Shown here piece after piece: positions 37,457 to 45,966 of a stretch of DNA of 64,000 nt. The notes under the pieces were generated by a model. The model had not been told where the DNA came from. It searched no databases and saw nothing but the letters and a program-made list of their open reading frames with translations. The DNA is from Microbulbifer sp. THAF38 (lineage in GTDB: Bacteria > Pseudomonadota > Gammaproteobacteria > Pseudomonadales > Cellvibrionaceae). Both the position numbers and the translations under genes were made by a program. The stretch lies in assembly GCF_009363535.1 (NCBI RefSeq), contig NZ_CP045369.1, positions 2,739,001-2,803,000 of the forward strand. The letters are read 5' to 3'. Every line of letters starts with the position of its first letter. Position 1 is the stretch's first letter.

Positions 37457-37759
37457 TTAACGAGCGCTTACATTTCGCGCAAAAATAAGCCCTACCAACA
37501 AGTGCCCGAAGAGCAAGGCGGTGAGCAATATAGGGGCAGAAAACAAATCCATCCATAGAGCAAAGATCGCGTAAAAGTGAGCCACCATCAGAAGGATCCA
37601 ACTACAGTGGCCCAGCCAGCCTAAAAATTTACCGTGTAGCTTGGCAAAGTTATTAACCCCTAGCCCCCACATAAAGAAAGCCCAAATTAGGGCCCAACTA
37701 ATAATAAAAGTTAACGCTATATTAATTAATATACCCAACATATCTATTGAATCAACCAT
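37457..37759 (-). CDS. Small membrane protein
   Basis: 100 aa with three to four hydrophobic segments (FIISWALIWAFFMWGLG, WLGHCSWILLMVAHFYAIFALW, ILLTALLFGHLLVGLIFA). No family recognised. It overlaps the end of the upstream HExxH protein gene by eight bases, so both are probably translated together. The partnership suggests a membrane factor for that exported protein, an inference from overlap only. Confidence 0.6.
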   Translation of the reverse strand: MVDSIDMLGILINIALTFIISWALIWAFFMWGLGVNNFAKLHGKFLGWLGHCSWILLMVAHFYAIFALWMDLFSAPILLTALLFGHLLVGLIFARNVSAR

Positions 37760-38744
37760 CTTGTTCAGATAGCGCTAAAGCAATGTTTTTAATCGCTAGC
37801 TCCATGGATACCTCTCCATCTATATACGGCATCCAATATTGATCAAGGATAGATTTATAATCCCAGGAGCCGAGATAAAGCCCATTCATTTCCGCATAGG
37901 GGATGTAATTTTTAACATCTTCAGATATCTCACTCTTGATGACCTGTCCAACGGTATAAAACTGGATTGGGTGCCATATACCTTTCTTGTCACCGAGCCC
38001 CAATGGATTAAACTCTTTAGCGATGATCTTCTGTAGCTTACTCTGCCTTCTTACTGCATTGGCATGAGAGATTTCATGGAAAAACATTTCCAATGCAAAC
38101 CAATCCGCATAATCGGGATAAGTACTATTGATAATAGACTGAAAGCTTCTCCCTGAGGTGGTGGCACCCTGTCGCATCCCGGGCTTATAGACAACATTTA
38201 CTGTATGTCTTTTAACGACCAATTTTTCACCAAATAAACCTTCGAGCCTGTCAGAAATACTATCCCCATAGATATTCAGCTTTTCCCTTAAGCTTTGATA
38301 CCATTCAAGATTACTCTTTCTATGCTGCTCCCAAAAATTTTTATCATAGAGCGTTGAAAGCGCATGCACATGATCATACAAGGTATTACTATCTGGTTTA
38401 GCACCGACAGCATCACCACTTAAAATCATCGCTGTTAAATCTGCTATTTCTTCATTGGACCTAATGATATGAACATTTCGAGCAGCCCCGTGCTTTATAT
38501 AATCCCTAACAGCAGCATCAAAAAGATATAGCTCACTATCGGAGATGCCACTCTCCTTTTTGAAAGCCGTATAAAAATGCTCATCTCTTGCCAGCTCATA
38601 GATAAAGAGATGTAAATTCAACAAAGGTTCACTTTTAAAGCTCACTGATCGCCAACTACCCATCTGGTTACCTGGCTGGTCCTGTGCAAGAGCTGGGAAA
38701 GCTGAAAGAATTAAAAACAGGGCAAGTAATAAATGACGCACCAT
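37752..38744 (-). CDS. Exported protein with HExxH-type motif
   Basis: 330 aa with a clear signal peptide (MVRHLLLALFLILSAFPALA, then QDQPGN). A possible zinc site lies at EMFFHEISHANAV (HEISH, HExxH) in the second half. No family recognised. The protein is mainly helical and soluble, with YIKHGAARNVHI and NVVYKPGMRQGATT before the motif. The usual third ligand of a zincin is not obvious, so protease activity is only a possibility. It lies in a two-gene unit with a small membrane protein that overlaps its 3' end. Confidence 0.65.
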   Translation of the reverse strand: MVRHLLLALFLILSAFPALAQDQPGNQMGSWRSVSFKSEPLLNLHLFIYELARDEHFYTAFKKESGISDSELYLFDAAVRDYIKHGAARNVHIIRSNEEIADLTAMILSGDAVGAKPDSNTLYDHVHALSTLYDKNFWEQHRKSNLEWYQSLREKLNIYGDSISDRLEGLFGEKLVVKRHTVNVVYKPGMRQGATTSGRSFQSIINSTYPDYADWFALEMFFHEISHANAVRRQSKLQKIIAKEFNPLGLGDKKGIWHPIQFYTVGQVIKSEISEDVKNYIPYAEMNGLYLGSWDYKSILDQYWMPYIDGEVSMELAIKNIALALSEQDG

Positions 38745-38897
38745 CAGAAAGCACCAGCTAGTTATATTTTATAGGCAAAAGGGGCGGGTGATTTTGATAA
38801 ACCACCCTATTTTGGTAAGCGATGAATATAACTTCCAGACAGTGTTCTTTGCAAATCGGTACAATTGCTCAAATTAGGAGAAAAGCACCATTAGCAT

Positions 38898-39308
38898 TCA
38901 TGGATATAAGATCAATTGGGTGCAACGAAATATGGCTAGTTTTTTCCCCGTATCCTTACAAACCACGGTAGCATCCCAAACCTGAGTGGTTCGCCCCTTA
39001 TGAACAGGTGTTGCAGTACATGAAACAACGCCATCACGTACCGTCCCCAGATGATTGGATTTGAGTTCAATTGTGGTAAAACCAGAGGCCTTCTCTGGCA
39101 GGTTTGCCAAGCAGCCAATACCACAAGCCGTATCGGCTAAAGAAACGACACTACCAGCATGCAAATAGCCATTTGGTGCCAGGTGAGACTCGGCAACCCC
39201 CATTTCTGCCTTCACCTCCCCCTCTGCAACCTTAACAAGCTCAATACCGAGAAGCCCGGGAAACTTGTTTTTGCAGATATTATTGTAATAGCTATGGTCC
39301 TTCATCAT
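38898..39308 (-). CDS. PaaI-family hotdog thioesterase
   Basis: 136 aa, one hotdog domain. The family signature is visible as HLAPNGYLHAGSVVSLADTA, where the small residues and Asp of the long helix carry the active site, then IELKSNHLGTVRDGVVSC and a final strand with RCTQLILY. These enzymes hydrolyse acyl-CoA thioesters, often aromatic ones. The start is ATG 39308; the second ATG would remove one residue. It stands alone on the minus strand. Confidence 0.88.
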   Translation of the reverse strand: MMKDHSYYNNICKNKFPGLLGIELVKVAEGEVKAEMGVAESHLAPNGYLHAGSVVSLADTACGIGCLANLPEKASGFTTIELKSNHLGTVRDGVVSCTATPVHKGRTTQVWDATVVCKDTGKKLAIFRCTQLILYP

Positions 39309-39525
39309 TATTCCTTGCCAAACTTTAAAAAATAAATTAAATCGTTAACACACTATCAATAGCTTGCAATATTACCAATATCAGTTTCTTTGGTTTTTCG
39401 CAATCTCAGAAAAAAGACTCTTTAACGAGATTTTAACTACCCCTTTGATAAAAGTATTGCACATTGCGCCCCCGTGAGGAGTCACTCCTTTTGAAACTCA
39501 ATAATCAACCCAGGGCAAAGATGAG

Positions 39526-39717
39526 CTAACTCAAATAGTGTTTTTTTCTAGCTTTAACTTTAATTCCATACGCCATCAAATATTGATCTATAGCCCTGGT
39601 AGTCCGCTCATAGACCGCTTTATTAACTGCAGATGAGCCGATACTCTTAAAGTACATTCCCAGTCTCTTTCTAACGAAAGCGGCCACTTCAGGGAACTCT
39701 AAGCCCCCTTCACGCAA
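39526..39717 (-). CDS. Possible small protein after ppnN
   Basis: 63 aa from a TTG start, downstream of ppnN on the same strand with a 27-base gap. It is basic and helical, with VAAFVRKRLGMYFKSIGSSA and a Lys/Arg tail. No family recognised and no strong ribosome site. An upstream stop and the non-ATG start make this uncertain. Confidence 0.35.
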   Translation of the reverse strand: MREGGLEFPEVAAFVRKRLGMYFKSIGSSAVNKAVYERTTRAIDQYLMAYGIKVKARKKHYLS

Positions 39718-39744
39718 AATAAATTATTCTGAAATTTCTTTTTT

Positions 39745-41118
39745 CTATTTAGAGAGCACCTTATAACAAGGAATATATTCCTTGCCGGGTAATTTCATTC
39801 TTTGCTGCTTTACAAAGGACTCCAGCATAACATCAATACTGTGCATTATGCCTGGGTCGCCACGCAATTCATACGGGCCATTTTTTTCCACCATACGGAT
39901 ACCTTCGTCTTTTACATTGCCAGATACAACTCCGGAGAATGCGCGCCTTAGGTTAGCGGCTAATAGGTAGGGCTTCTGGTTTTTATGCAGGGCAAGATTC
40001 AGCATGCTCTCATGGGTTGGTGAAAACGGTTGCTGAAATTCATTGGCTACCTTCAGCTTCCAGTTGAAATAATAAGCATCGCCTATCTCCTTACGATAGG
40101 ACTTGACCTCCTGTATGCCCGCAGCCATTTGTTTAGCCACTTCCTGAGGGTTATCAATGATGATTTGATATCTTGACCGCGCTTCTTTACCCAAAGTGGA
40201 AGCAATAAACTCATCAATACGTACAAAATATTCCGTGGCACTAGGAGGCCCAGTAAAAATTACAGGAAAAGGTTGATCCTTATTCTCTTCGTGAAGGAGT
40301 ATTCCCAAGAGATAGATGATTTCTTCCGCAGTGCCTGCGCCTCCAGGAAAAACCACGATTCCATGACCTGCGCGCACAAAGGCCTCTAATCGCTTTTCAA
40401 TATCAGGCAGAATAACTAACTGGTTCACAATTGCATTTGGCGCTTCTGCAGCGATGATGCCAGGTTCAGTAACACCAAGATACTGACCATGTCGATCGCG
40501 CTGCTTGGCATGGCCGATAGTGGCGCCTTTCATTGGTCCTTTCATGGCTCCCGGACCGCAGCCAGTACAAATATCTAGATGTCGCAAGGCCAATTCATAA
40601 CCAACTTGTTTAGTATAATCGTATTCCTCAGATAAGATAGAATGCCCTCCCCAACACACCACTAATCTGGGGCCACGCACCCGGTCAAAGGTGCCGGCAT
40701 TACGCATAATATGAAACACTGCATCAGTGATGCCCTGGGAAGAGGTTAAATCGTGCAGTGGGCTACCGGTGATCTCACTATTAACATAAATTATATCCCT
40801 GAGCACCGCGAACAAATGCTCAGCGATACCGTTAATAATTTTTCCATCCACAAAAGCACTGGCAGGAGCACTTTTCAGCTGAAGTTTTATACTGCGCTCT
40901 GTTGGGACAACAGAGATATCAAAATTGGAATAGGTTTCTAAAAGCTCCTTGCCATCATCCATGTTACCGCCGCTATTAAGAACCGCCAGAGAGCAGTTCC
41001 GGAAGGTCTGATATTGAGAGCCACGGCTTTCATTACTAAGTCGATTAATTTCATACTTGGATAAAATATCGAACTGCCCTGTTGGTGAGACGCTTGCATC
41101 GATAAGATCTGTTGACAT
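39745..41118 (-). CDS. ppnN: Pyrimidine/purine nucleotide 5'-monophosphate nucleosidase
   Basis: 457 aa, recognised along its whole length as PpnN (YgdH). It hydrolyses nucleoside 5'-monophosphates to base and ribose 5-phosphate and is regulated by (p)ppGpp in E. coli. The N-terminal FDILSKYEINRL and RNCSLAVLNSGG regions match, and the central LOG-type nucleotide fold has CTGCGPGAMKGPMKGATIGH and VVFPGGAGTAEEIIYLLGIL, where the Glu of the PGGxGTxxE motif is catalytic. AGAGGG precedes the ATG. It stands between unrelated genes. Confidence 0.96.
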   Translation of the reverse strand: MSTDLIDASVSPTGQFDILSKYEINRLSNESRGSQYQTFRNCSLAVLNSGGNMDDGKELLETYSNFDISVVPTERSIKLQLKSAPASAFVDGKIINGIAEHLFAVLRDIIYVNSEITGSPLHDLTSSQGITDAVFHIMRNAGTFDRVRGPRLVVCWGGHSILSEEYDYTKQVGYELALRHLDICTGCGPGAMKGPMKGATIGHAKQRDRHGQYLGVTEPGIIAAEAPNAIVNQLVILPDIEKRLEAFVRAGHGIVVFPGGAGTAEEIIYLLGILLHEENKDQPFPVIFTGPPSATEYFVRIDEFIASTLGKEARSRYQIIIDNPQEVAKQMAAGIQEVKSYRKEIGDAYYFNWKLKVANEFQQPFSPTHESMLNLALHKNQKPYLLAANLRRAFSGVVSGNVKDEGIRMVEKNGPYELRGDPGIMHSIDVMLESFVKQQRMKLPGKEYIPCYKVLSK

Positions 41119-41655
41119 GCAACCCTCTTATTAAACTGGAACTTTGACCTACACAGTGAATACCGTGCGGCAGCTATAGAAGTGTAATCTAACATTATGT
41201 TTACACTTATTTTTTTATTTTACACGAAGATGCCCGACTCCATACTCAAAAATAATTGACGTACAATTGATCAATTCAGAGGGGGACAGAAGGCCGAATA
41301 GAGCTCCAAAATACCTCTACTCGAACTGAAGACGTAAAGAGCATTGAATTGACTTAAATTACGTCTTGTAACTTTAATAAAGCAAGTGATGCTTGGAAGA
41401 AAGGCGGAAGAAAATACACTAGTCGGGGATCATTATAAGGCACAGAAATTTATGGAGAATATCCAGAATGTTCTTGCAATCTGCCTGCAAAAGTAATTTT
41501 TACGTCTATCCAATTGTATCAAGGTAGCCTAGATACACGAATTTGATAGTTCTGACTTGATCTGGCAAAGACCGCTTACAAGCCTTACTCTGCCAGGTCA
41601 AGTCAAAATCAGCATACATCTAGGAGTTAATTATCTTGAATAGCTTACCAAAAAG
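41119..41655. other. Intergenic with an inverted repeat
   Basis: No gene supported. An imperfect inverted repeat, GACTTGATCTGGCA (41554-41567) and TGCCAGGTCAAGTC (41591-41604), with a 23-base spacer lies before the stop side of the hydrolase gene. It has no T-run, so I do not call it a terminator. Confidence 0.5.
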
Positions 41656-42489
41656 CTATTCAACTTTAGATAAAAGTTGATCCAGCTCTTCAAGTACAAT
41701 CCACGGATCGGTTTCATCGTACAGATGCGAGGAGTATTTCATAATTACATGCTTGGCGTTGTCGCTAATCTTGGTAAGTTCAACTTGCGATTGATTCCAA
41801 GTCCTGTTGTAAGCATCTACATCTGCGTAACTCATTTTAGTCTGGCGGATTGCGTTATGTGGCAACCCTCTACTCATTACCGTGATTGGAATCTCTTTCT
41901 TTAACTCATAACGCTCTGGCTTTGATGCAGATTCTTCGAAATCTTCGAAGGAATGCTTTTCCTTCTCCCACTCCATTATCCACTGCATTGTTGCCCAGCC
42001 CTCCTTGGATAAAGAAGACTTCAGGTTTCCATACCAGGATTCATGGGCTGCATCCACAAACAGAAGGGCAGAAACCCTACTCGGGTTTTCACTTGCAAAT
42101 GCCCTTGCCACTAAACCACCAAATGAATGGGCCACAAGAACTACGGAATCCCATTTTTTAAACTCCACGAACGCCTCAAGCTCAGCAGAAAGCGCATCCA
42201 TCGATCTAACTTTTGGAACGGCATGTGCACTTTTTCCAGCTCCAGGTCGGTCGTAGATACAGAGCATAAAATCATCAGAAGAGAATTTATGAAAGGTATT
42301 TTTATAGGTACTATGCGCATCTAAACCCATACCTGAAACCATCAATACGACTTTTTTACCCTCACCTTCCTCTTTACAAAGATAGGATATGGTATTCCCA
42401 CCAATGGTAACAAACTCATATTTATGCTCATCCTGCGCCCAAACTGAGCAACAAAGGATACTGAGCAAAAATGCGCTGTAAATTTTCAT
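41656..42489 (-). CDS. Exported alpha/beta hydrolase
   Basis: 277 aa from ATG 42489; AAGG six bases upstream favours it over ATG 42495. The signal peptide is MKIYSAFLLSILCCSVWAQ. The fold has an oxyanion-loop VSGMGLDAHST, YDRPGAGKS, and the nucleophile elbow VAHSFGG, with Ser in the usual GxSxG place although the first Gly is Ala. A late KHVIMKYSSHL supplies a His candidate. It is probably an esterase or lipase-like enzyme in the periplasm. It stands alone. Confidence 0.82.
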   Translation of the reverse strand: MKIYSAFLLSILCCSVWAQDEHKYEFVTIGGNTISYLCKEEGEGKKVVLMVSGMGLDAHSTYKNTFHKFSSDDFMLCIYDRPGAGKSAHAVPKVRSMDALSAELEAFVEFKKWDSVVLVAHSFGGLVARAFASENPSRVSALLFVDAAHESWYGNLKSSLSKEGWATMQWIMEWEKEKHSFEDFEESASKPERYELKKEIPITVMSRGLPHNAIRQTKMSYADVDAYNRTWNQSQVELTKISDNAKHVIMKYSSHLYDETDPWIVLEELDQLLSKVE

Positions 42490-42495
42490 AATCAT

Positions 42496-42857
42496 CCTTG
42501 GAACCTATAGTTAATATTAGATCTACCGTAATTATCAACGCCCTAATCATTGTTAAACCAGTAACCCCTGCCCCTCATTCGCATGATTCAAATACACTAT
42601 TTACCCGACGCAGAAGCAGCTTTCAATACTCTACATTTAACTGAATAATATACCTCTCGAAAGAATAATTCGTACAACTTACCAATTTAGCTTGCAACAT
42701 CTACAGGCACTATCCCAGAAAAGCTTTTCTGGGGAAATCACTATAATGTTGACTTTATAAAAGTCTCGTTAATTGCTAGGGACAATAATCAATCTTAATA
42801 ATGCTGCAAATTTGACCAAATCGGGCGCTTTAGAGACAAGTGGTAAGAAGGCAGGCA
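42496..42857. other. Intergenic, nothing recognised
   Basis: AT-rich sequence between the hydrolase start and the receptor terminator. No open frame of interest. Confidence 0.3.
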
Positions 42858-42887
42858 TAAAAAAGCCGCACAAAAATAGTGTGCGGC
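42858..42887 (-). terminator. Terminator of the TonB-dependent receptor gene
   Basis: On the minus strand the stem GCCGCACA / TGTGCGGC (42865-42887) is followed by TTTTTT. It lies 38 bases after the receptor stop. Confidence 0.9.
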
Positions 42888-42924
42888 AAAGCTCAGAAAG
42901 CCTATGGGAGAGGCTTGAGTCGAA

Positions 42925-45207
42925 CTAGAAATCGTAGGCGATACTTAACTTGATGTTTCGCGGCAGGATATAACGAACATTGGTTGCCTGAGGATCCCGT
43001 GGGTCTCCCTCGGTAATGCCCTCCTCATCGGTGAGGTTATCCAGTGCAAGCTGAACGGTAACATCGTTCAGGTAAGCCACTGCACCAAAATCTACTTTGG
43101 TATAACCCGGCAATGTCACCGAGTTTTTACTGTCATTGAAACGATCACCCACTCGGCTTACTCCACCAAACACCGCCATATCAATATTGTTGATCGTGAA
43201 ATCGTAGTTTTGGCTTAGGCGTACTTGGTATTCGGGCTGACGCATCACCTGATTGCCTTTAAAGTCGCCACTGGTGATTTCTGGCTTCTGCAGAGTTGCA
43301 TTCAGGCCCAGAGTGAAGTCTCCCCAGTGGGCCTTACCATCCAACTCAAGACCCAGAGCCTCTGTTTCCAGACGGGCACAAGTAGTGCTACCAATAATGC
43401 AATCCGGCATTCCCTGGGTTTCATTGTAGAAAAGGGTGGCAAACAGCGAGTAGTCTTGATCCTGCAGCTTGTAGCCCAGCTCATATTGGTCGATATCGAT
43501 AATCAGATCGGAACCCGCGCGGAAGCTCTCGCCAAACTCGCGATAATTATCAAAGTCCGCAAATTTGAAGCCTGAGTTTACACGGAAGAAAGTTCCCATA
43601 TTCTCAGCAAAGGCCCAATCTACTGCAGCTGTAAAGGCAGTACCCTCTTCATCGGCCTTATAGGTAGTAAAAATACCATCACGCGAACCATCATCTACTG
43701 AGTAGTTAGTTTGGCGATTTGCAGAGCGTACGCCCAAATCAAACGTGAAATCGCCTAAGTAGAATTCACCAGCAATGTAGAATGCGTTTTCGCGGGCATC
43801 ACCTACCGCTTCAAGGTCGTAGCTCCAGCAGAGAACTGGGTCGAGCTCTTCATCATCACAAGATATATCGCCAGCTACCTGCTCACCATCATGACCAAGC
43901 ACATAGTACGCTTGGTTTCCAAGGCTCCACCACTCATCAACTTCCCAGCTAGAGGTGTAGTAGCCTGCAGTCACCTTAAAGTCATCCCACTCTTTGGCTA
44001 GGCTGATATCGTTGGTCGTTGCCTCAATATCTTTTCGTACGACCCAAGCACCAAATTGCTGCAACAAAGTATCATTACTGACCTCAGCCCCAGACACGGT
44101 AGTAGCTGAAGTCACGCCTGTAGCATCGTCGTATCGCAACTCGCTGGGTAATACCGGACGACCATTGGGGACAAAGCCCAAAGTATCGGCATTACCGCTG
44201 GTCAAACCAAAACGCTCAGTAAGACTCCAGCCATTGCCGAGATCCAATTCCAGATAAGCGCCAGCTACGCTACCGTCCCAACCACGGCCTTCTCCCATAT
44301 CAAAAGTTTCCCAGCGGGTTTCAGAGCCACCGTTTCCGTCGGCCTGGGAAATGGGTACTAAAACCTTGCGATTGCTGGGACCCACTTGGGTGTAGTCCGT
44401 TGCCAGGAAGGAAGCATTTGGCAGATACCAGGTGCCAGTATCTTTAGTATCTCGTACGTAGAAACCGGCTTTGCCGTTGTCCATTTCTTTAGTCAGGTGC
44501 AAGGTGAACTGGTGACCTTCTTCCGCATCAAAACCGGCATCGCGAATACCGGGTGAGGAACTCACATACCCACCCATCATGTAGTACACATCTTCGCTGA
44601 GCTTCCCGGTCAACAGGGCATCAGCCCTTTGAAGATCATAGTCCGAAGTGGTGTATTTAAAGCGACCCTCGGTCTCTTCGGTCCCCTCCTTCAAAATGAA
44701 ATTGGTCGTGAGGCCCGGCTGGCCGTTAGAGTAGACCGGATTAGGGCCACCGCGCAGGCCTTCTACGCGCTGGATCGTCTCATCCACACGGAATAGAGAG
44801 GAATTTTCCATGAAAGAAAGAGTCGGTGCCGGGTAAAGTGGCAAGCCACTCATAGAGACCGTCACAAACGGAGCATCACTGCCGCCCGGAAATCCCCGCA
44901 CATCAATGTTTGCACCAGATACGCCGCCAGAGCTTTCAACCCAAAGACCTGGGATAGACTTCAGCAAATCTGCAGTGCTAGACGGGGAAGCTTTACCGAT
45001 TTCATCGTCACTCAGGGTTGTAATTGAAAAGCTCGCATCTAATTTTCTTATGCCTGCGCCGCCTGGGGTTCCCGTGGTAATCACCTCTTCCATCACTCTG
45101 TCTTCAGAGGCTCCCGGTGAAATAGAACCCTGGGCAACGGCATGACTCAAGAAGCCCAGCGGCATAGCACCAAAGGAAATGGCCAGCACTAGAGGTTTCT
45201 TCTTCAT
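42925..45207 (-). CDS. TonB-dependent receptor, probable oligosaccharide uptake
   Basis: 760 aa outer-membrane receptor. A signal peptide (MKKKPLVLAISFGAMPLGFL, then SHAVAQ) precedes a TonB-box-like EEVITTG. The plug domain (about 50-170) contains DLLKSIPGLWVESSGGVSGA and IDVRGFPGG. The 22-strand barrel ends in the outer-membrane signature LSIAYDF. Its promoter carries two copies of the same LacI-type operator as the GH65 locus 9-11 kb away, so it probably imports the disaccharide or a longer glucan that this locus consumes. There are no linked glycoside hydrolases. It ends with a strong terminator. Confidence 0.92.
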   Translation of the reverse strand: MKKKPLVLAISFGAMPLGFLSHAVAQGSISPGASEDRVMEEVITTGTPGGAGIRKLDASFSITTLSDDEIGKASPSSTADLLKSIPGLWVESSGGVSGANIDVRGFPGGSDAPFVTVSMSGLPLYPAPTLSFMENSSLFRVDETIQRVEGLRGGPNPVYSNGQPGLTTNFILKEGTEETEGRFKYTTSDYDLQRADALLTGKLSEDVYYMMGGYVSSSPGIRDAGFDAEEGHQFTLHLTKEMDNGKAGFYVRDTKDTGTWYLPNASFLATDYTQVGPSNRKVLVPISQADGNGGSETRWETFDMGEGRGWDGSVAGAYLELDLGNGWSLTERFGLTSGNADTLGFVPNGRPVLPSELRYDDATGVTSATTVSGAEVSNDTLLQQFGAWVVRKDIEATTNDISLAKEWDDFKVTAGYYTSSWEVDEWWSLGNQAYYVLGHDGEQVAGDISCDDEELDPVLCWSYDLEAVGDARENAFYIAGEFYLGDFTFDLGVRSANRQTNYSVDDGSRDGIFTTYKADEEGTAFTAAVDWAFAENMGTFFRVNSGFKFADFDNYREFGESFRAGSDLIIDIDQYELGYKLQDQDYSLFATLFYNETQGMPDCIIGSTTCARLETEALGLELDGKAHWGDFTLGLNATLQKPEITSGDFKGNQVMRQPEYQVRLSQNYDFTINNIDMAVFGGVSRVGDRFNDSKNSVTLPGYTKVDFGAVAYLNDVTVQLALDNLTDEEGITEGDPRDPQATNVRYILPRNIKLSIAYDF

Positions 45208-45266
45208 TAAACTCCCCTCTCATCGTCATTCTTATTGGATTTATGGAGTGCCTGGTGCCCACGCAC

Positions 45267-45284
45267 AATGCAATCGTTTGCATT
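45267..45284. promoter_or_regulatory. Probable LacI operator O3 in a 44-base dyad
   Basis: AATGCAATCGTTTGCATT, the same box as at 33930. It sits inside a larger imperfect palindrome (45254-45297) with arms GGTGCCCAC / GTGGGCACC. It lies 60 bases before the receptor start. Confidence 0.8.
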
Positions 45285-45337
45285 TTGTGTGGGCACCCGT
45301 CCTGTGAGACGACACATTTCGGTCACTATAAATTAGC

Positions 45338-45355
45338 ATTGCAATCGATTGCAAT
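45338..45355. promoter_or_regulatory. Probable LacI operator O4, perfect palindrome
   Basis: ATTGCAATCGATTGCAAT is perfectly self-complementary over 18 bases, the best of the four sites, and 131 bases before the receptor start. The spacing of 71 bases from O3 (centre to centre) would allow looping or cooperative binding. Confidence 0.88.
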
Positions 45356-45603
45356 ACACTTTTAATGCCATTTTGTGGCTATTTTTGAGTTTTAGTCACA
45401 TTGGCTAAATAAGTAGGCTTCTGCCAGATATTCTCCCCCAGGGTCTATACGCCGTAACTTAGGCGGGGGAAAGTTATTAATTGCTTTGAAAGGGGCAAGG
45501 GCGTTTCTACAGTTTGAATAGGCTACAAAGGTTGGGTGGGATGCTCCTGACCCAAAACCAGGGATGCTAGGTAGGGGCTATTGCCATCAATCGAGGAACC
45601 AAT

Positions 45604-45960
45604 ATGACCAGCTCTTCCTGTCAACACGCTGACAACCACTCCCATAAACACGGCCCCCATTGTGGACATGCCGCCATCCGACACGGAGACCATGTGTGTT
45701 ACGTGCATAATGGCCACCTACATCATCCCCATAGGGGTCACTACGATGAACATGTACTGGAAGTGAGCAACAAGAACCCCGATGACTGCAACCCCATCAC
45801 CACCAGCACTCATGCTACCCATGTTCACGGAGAACACTGCGGACACGAGCGCATTCCCCACGGCGACCATTTCGATTACCTGGTGGATGGACGTCTGCAC
45901 CATGTCCATGGTGATCACTGTGACGATCACGGGCCAGTGGAAGTCATTCATGAGCGGTAG
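45604..45960 (+). CDS. His-rich tandem-repeat metal-binding protein
   Basis: 118 aa, about a quarter of it His. It holds two copies of one module: HGPHCGHAAIRHGDHVCYV then HNGHLHHPHRGHYDEH, and HGEHCGHERIPHGDHFDYLV then DGRLHHVHGDHCDDH. Such HxxHCGHxxxxHGDHxDY modules are found in small bacterial metal-binding proteins, probably for zinc or nickel. No signal peptide, so it is cytoplasmic. GAGGA lies seven bases before the ATG. The downstream PhyH gene starts six bases after its stop and the ribosome site overlaps the stop, so the two are coupled. It may store or deliver metal. Confidence 0.85.
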   Translation: MTSSSCQHADNHSHKHGPHCGHAAIRHGDHVCYVHNGHLHHPHRGHYDEHVLEVSNKNPDDCNPITTSTHATHVHGEHCGHERIPHGDHFDYLVDGRLHHVHGDHCDDHGPVEVIHER

Positions 45961-45966
45961 GCTAGA

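Larger units (their letters stand above)
45208..45603. other. Promoter region between receptor and His-rich gene
   Basis: This holds two LacI-type operators for the minus-strand receptor (45267-45284, inside a larger dyad, and 45338-45355). Beyond 45360 I see nothing recognisable until the ribosome site of the His-rich gene. Confidence 0.5.

Noticed and set aside
41554..41604. Inverted repeat as terminator of the alpha/beta hydrolase
   Set aside because: No T-run on the minus strand and a 23-base loop.
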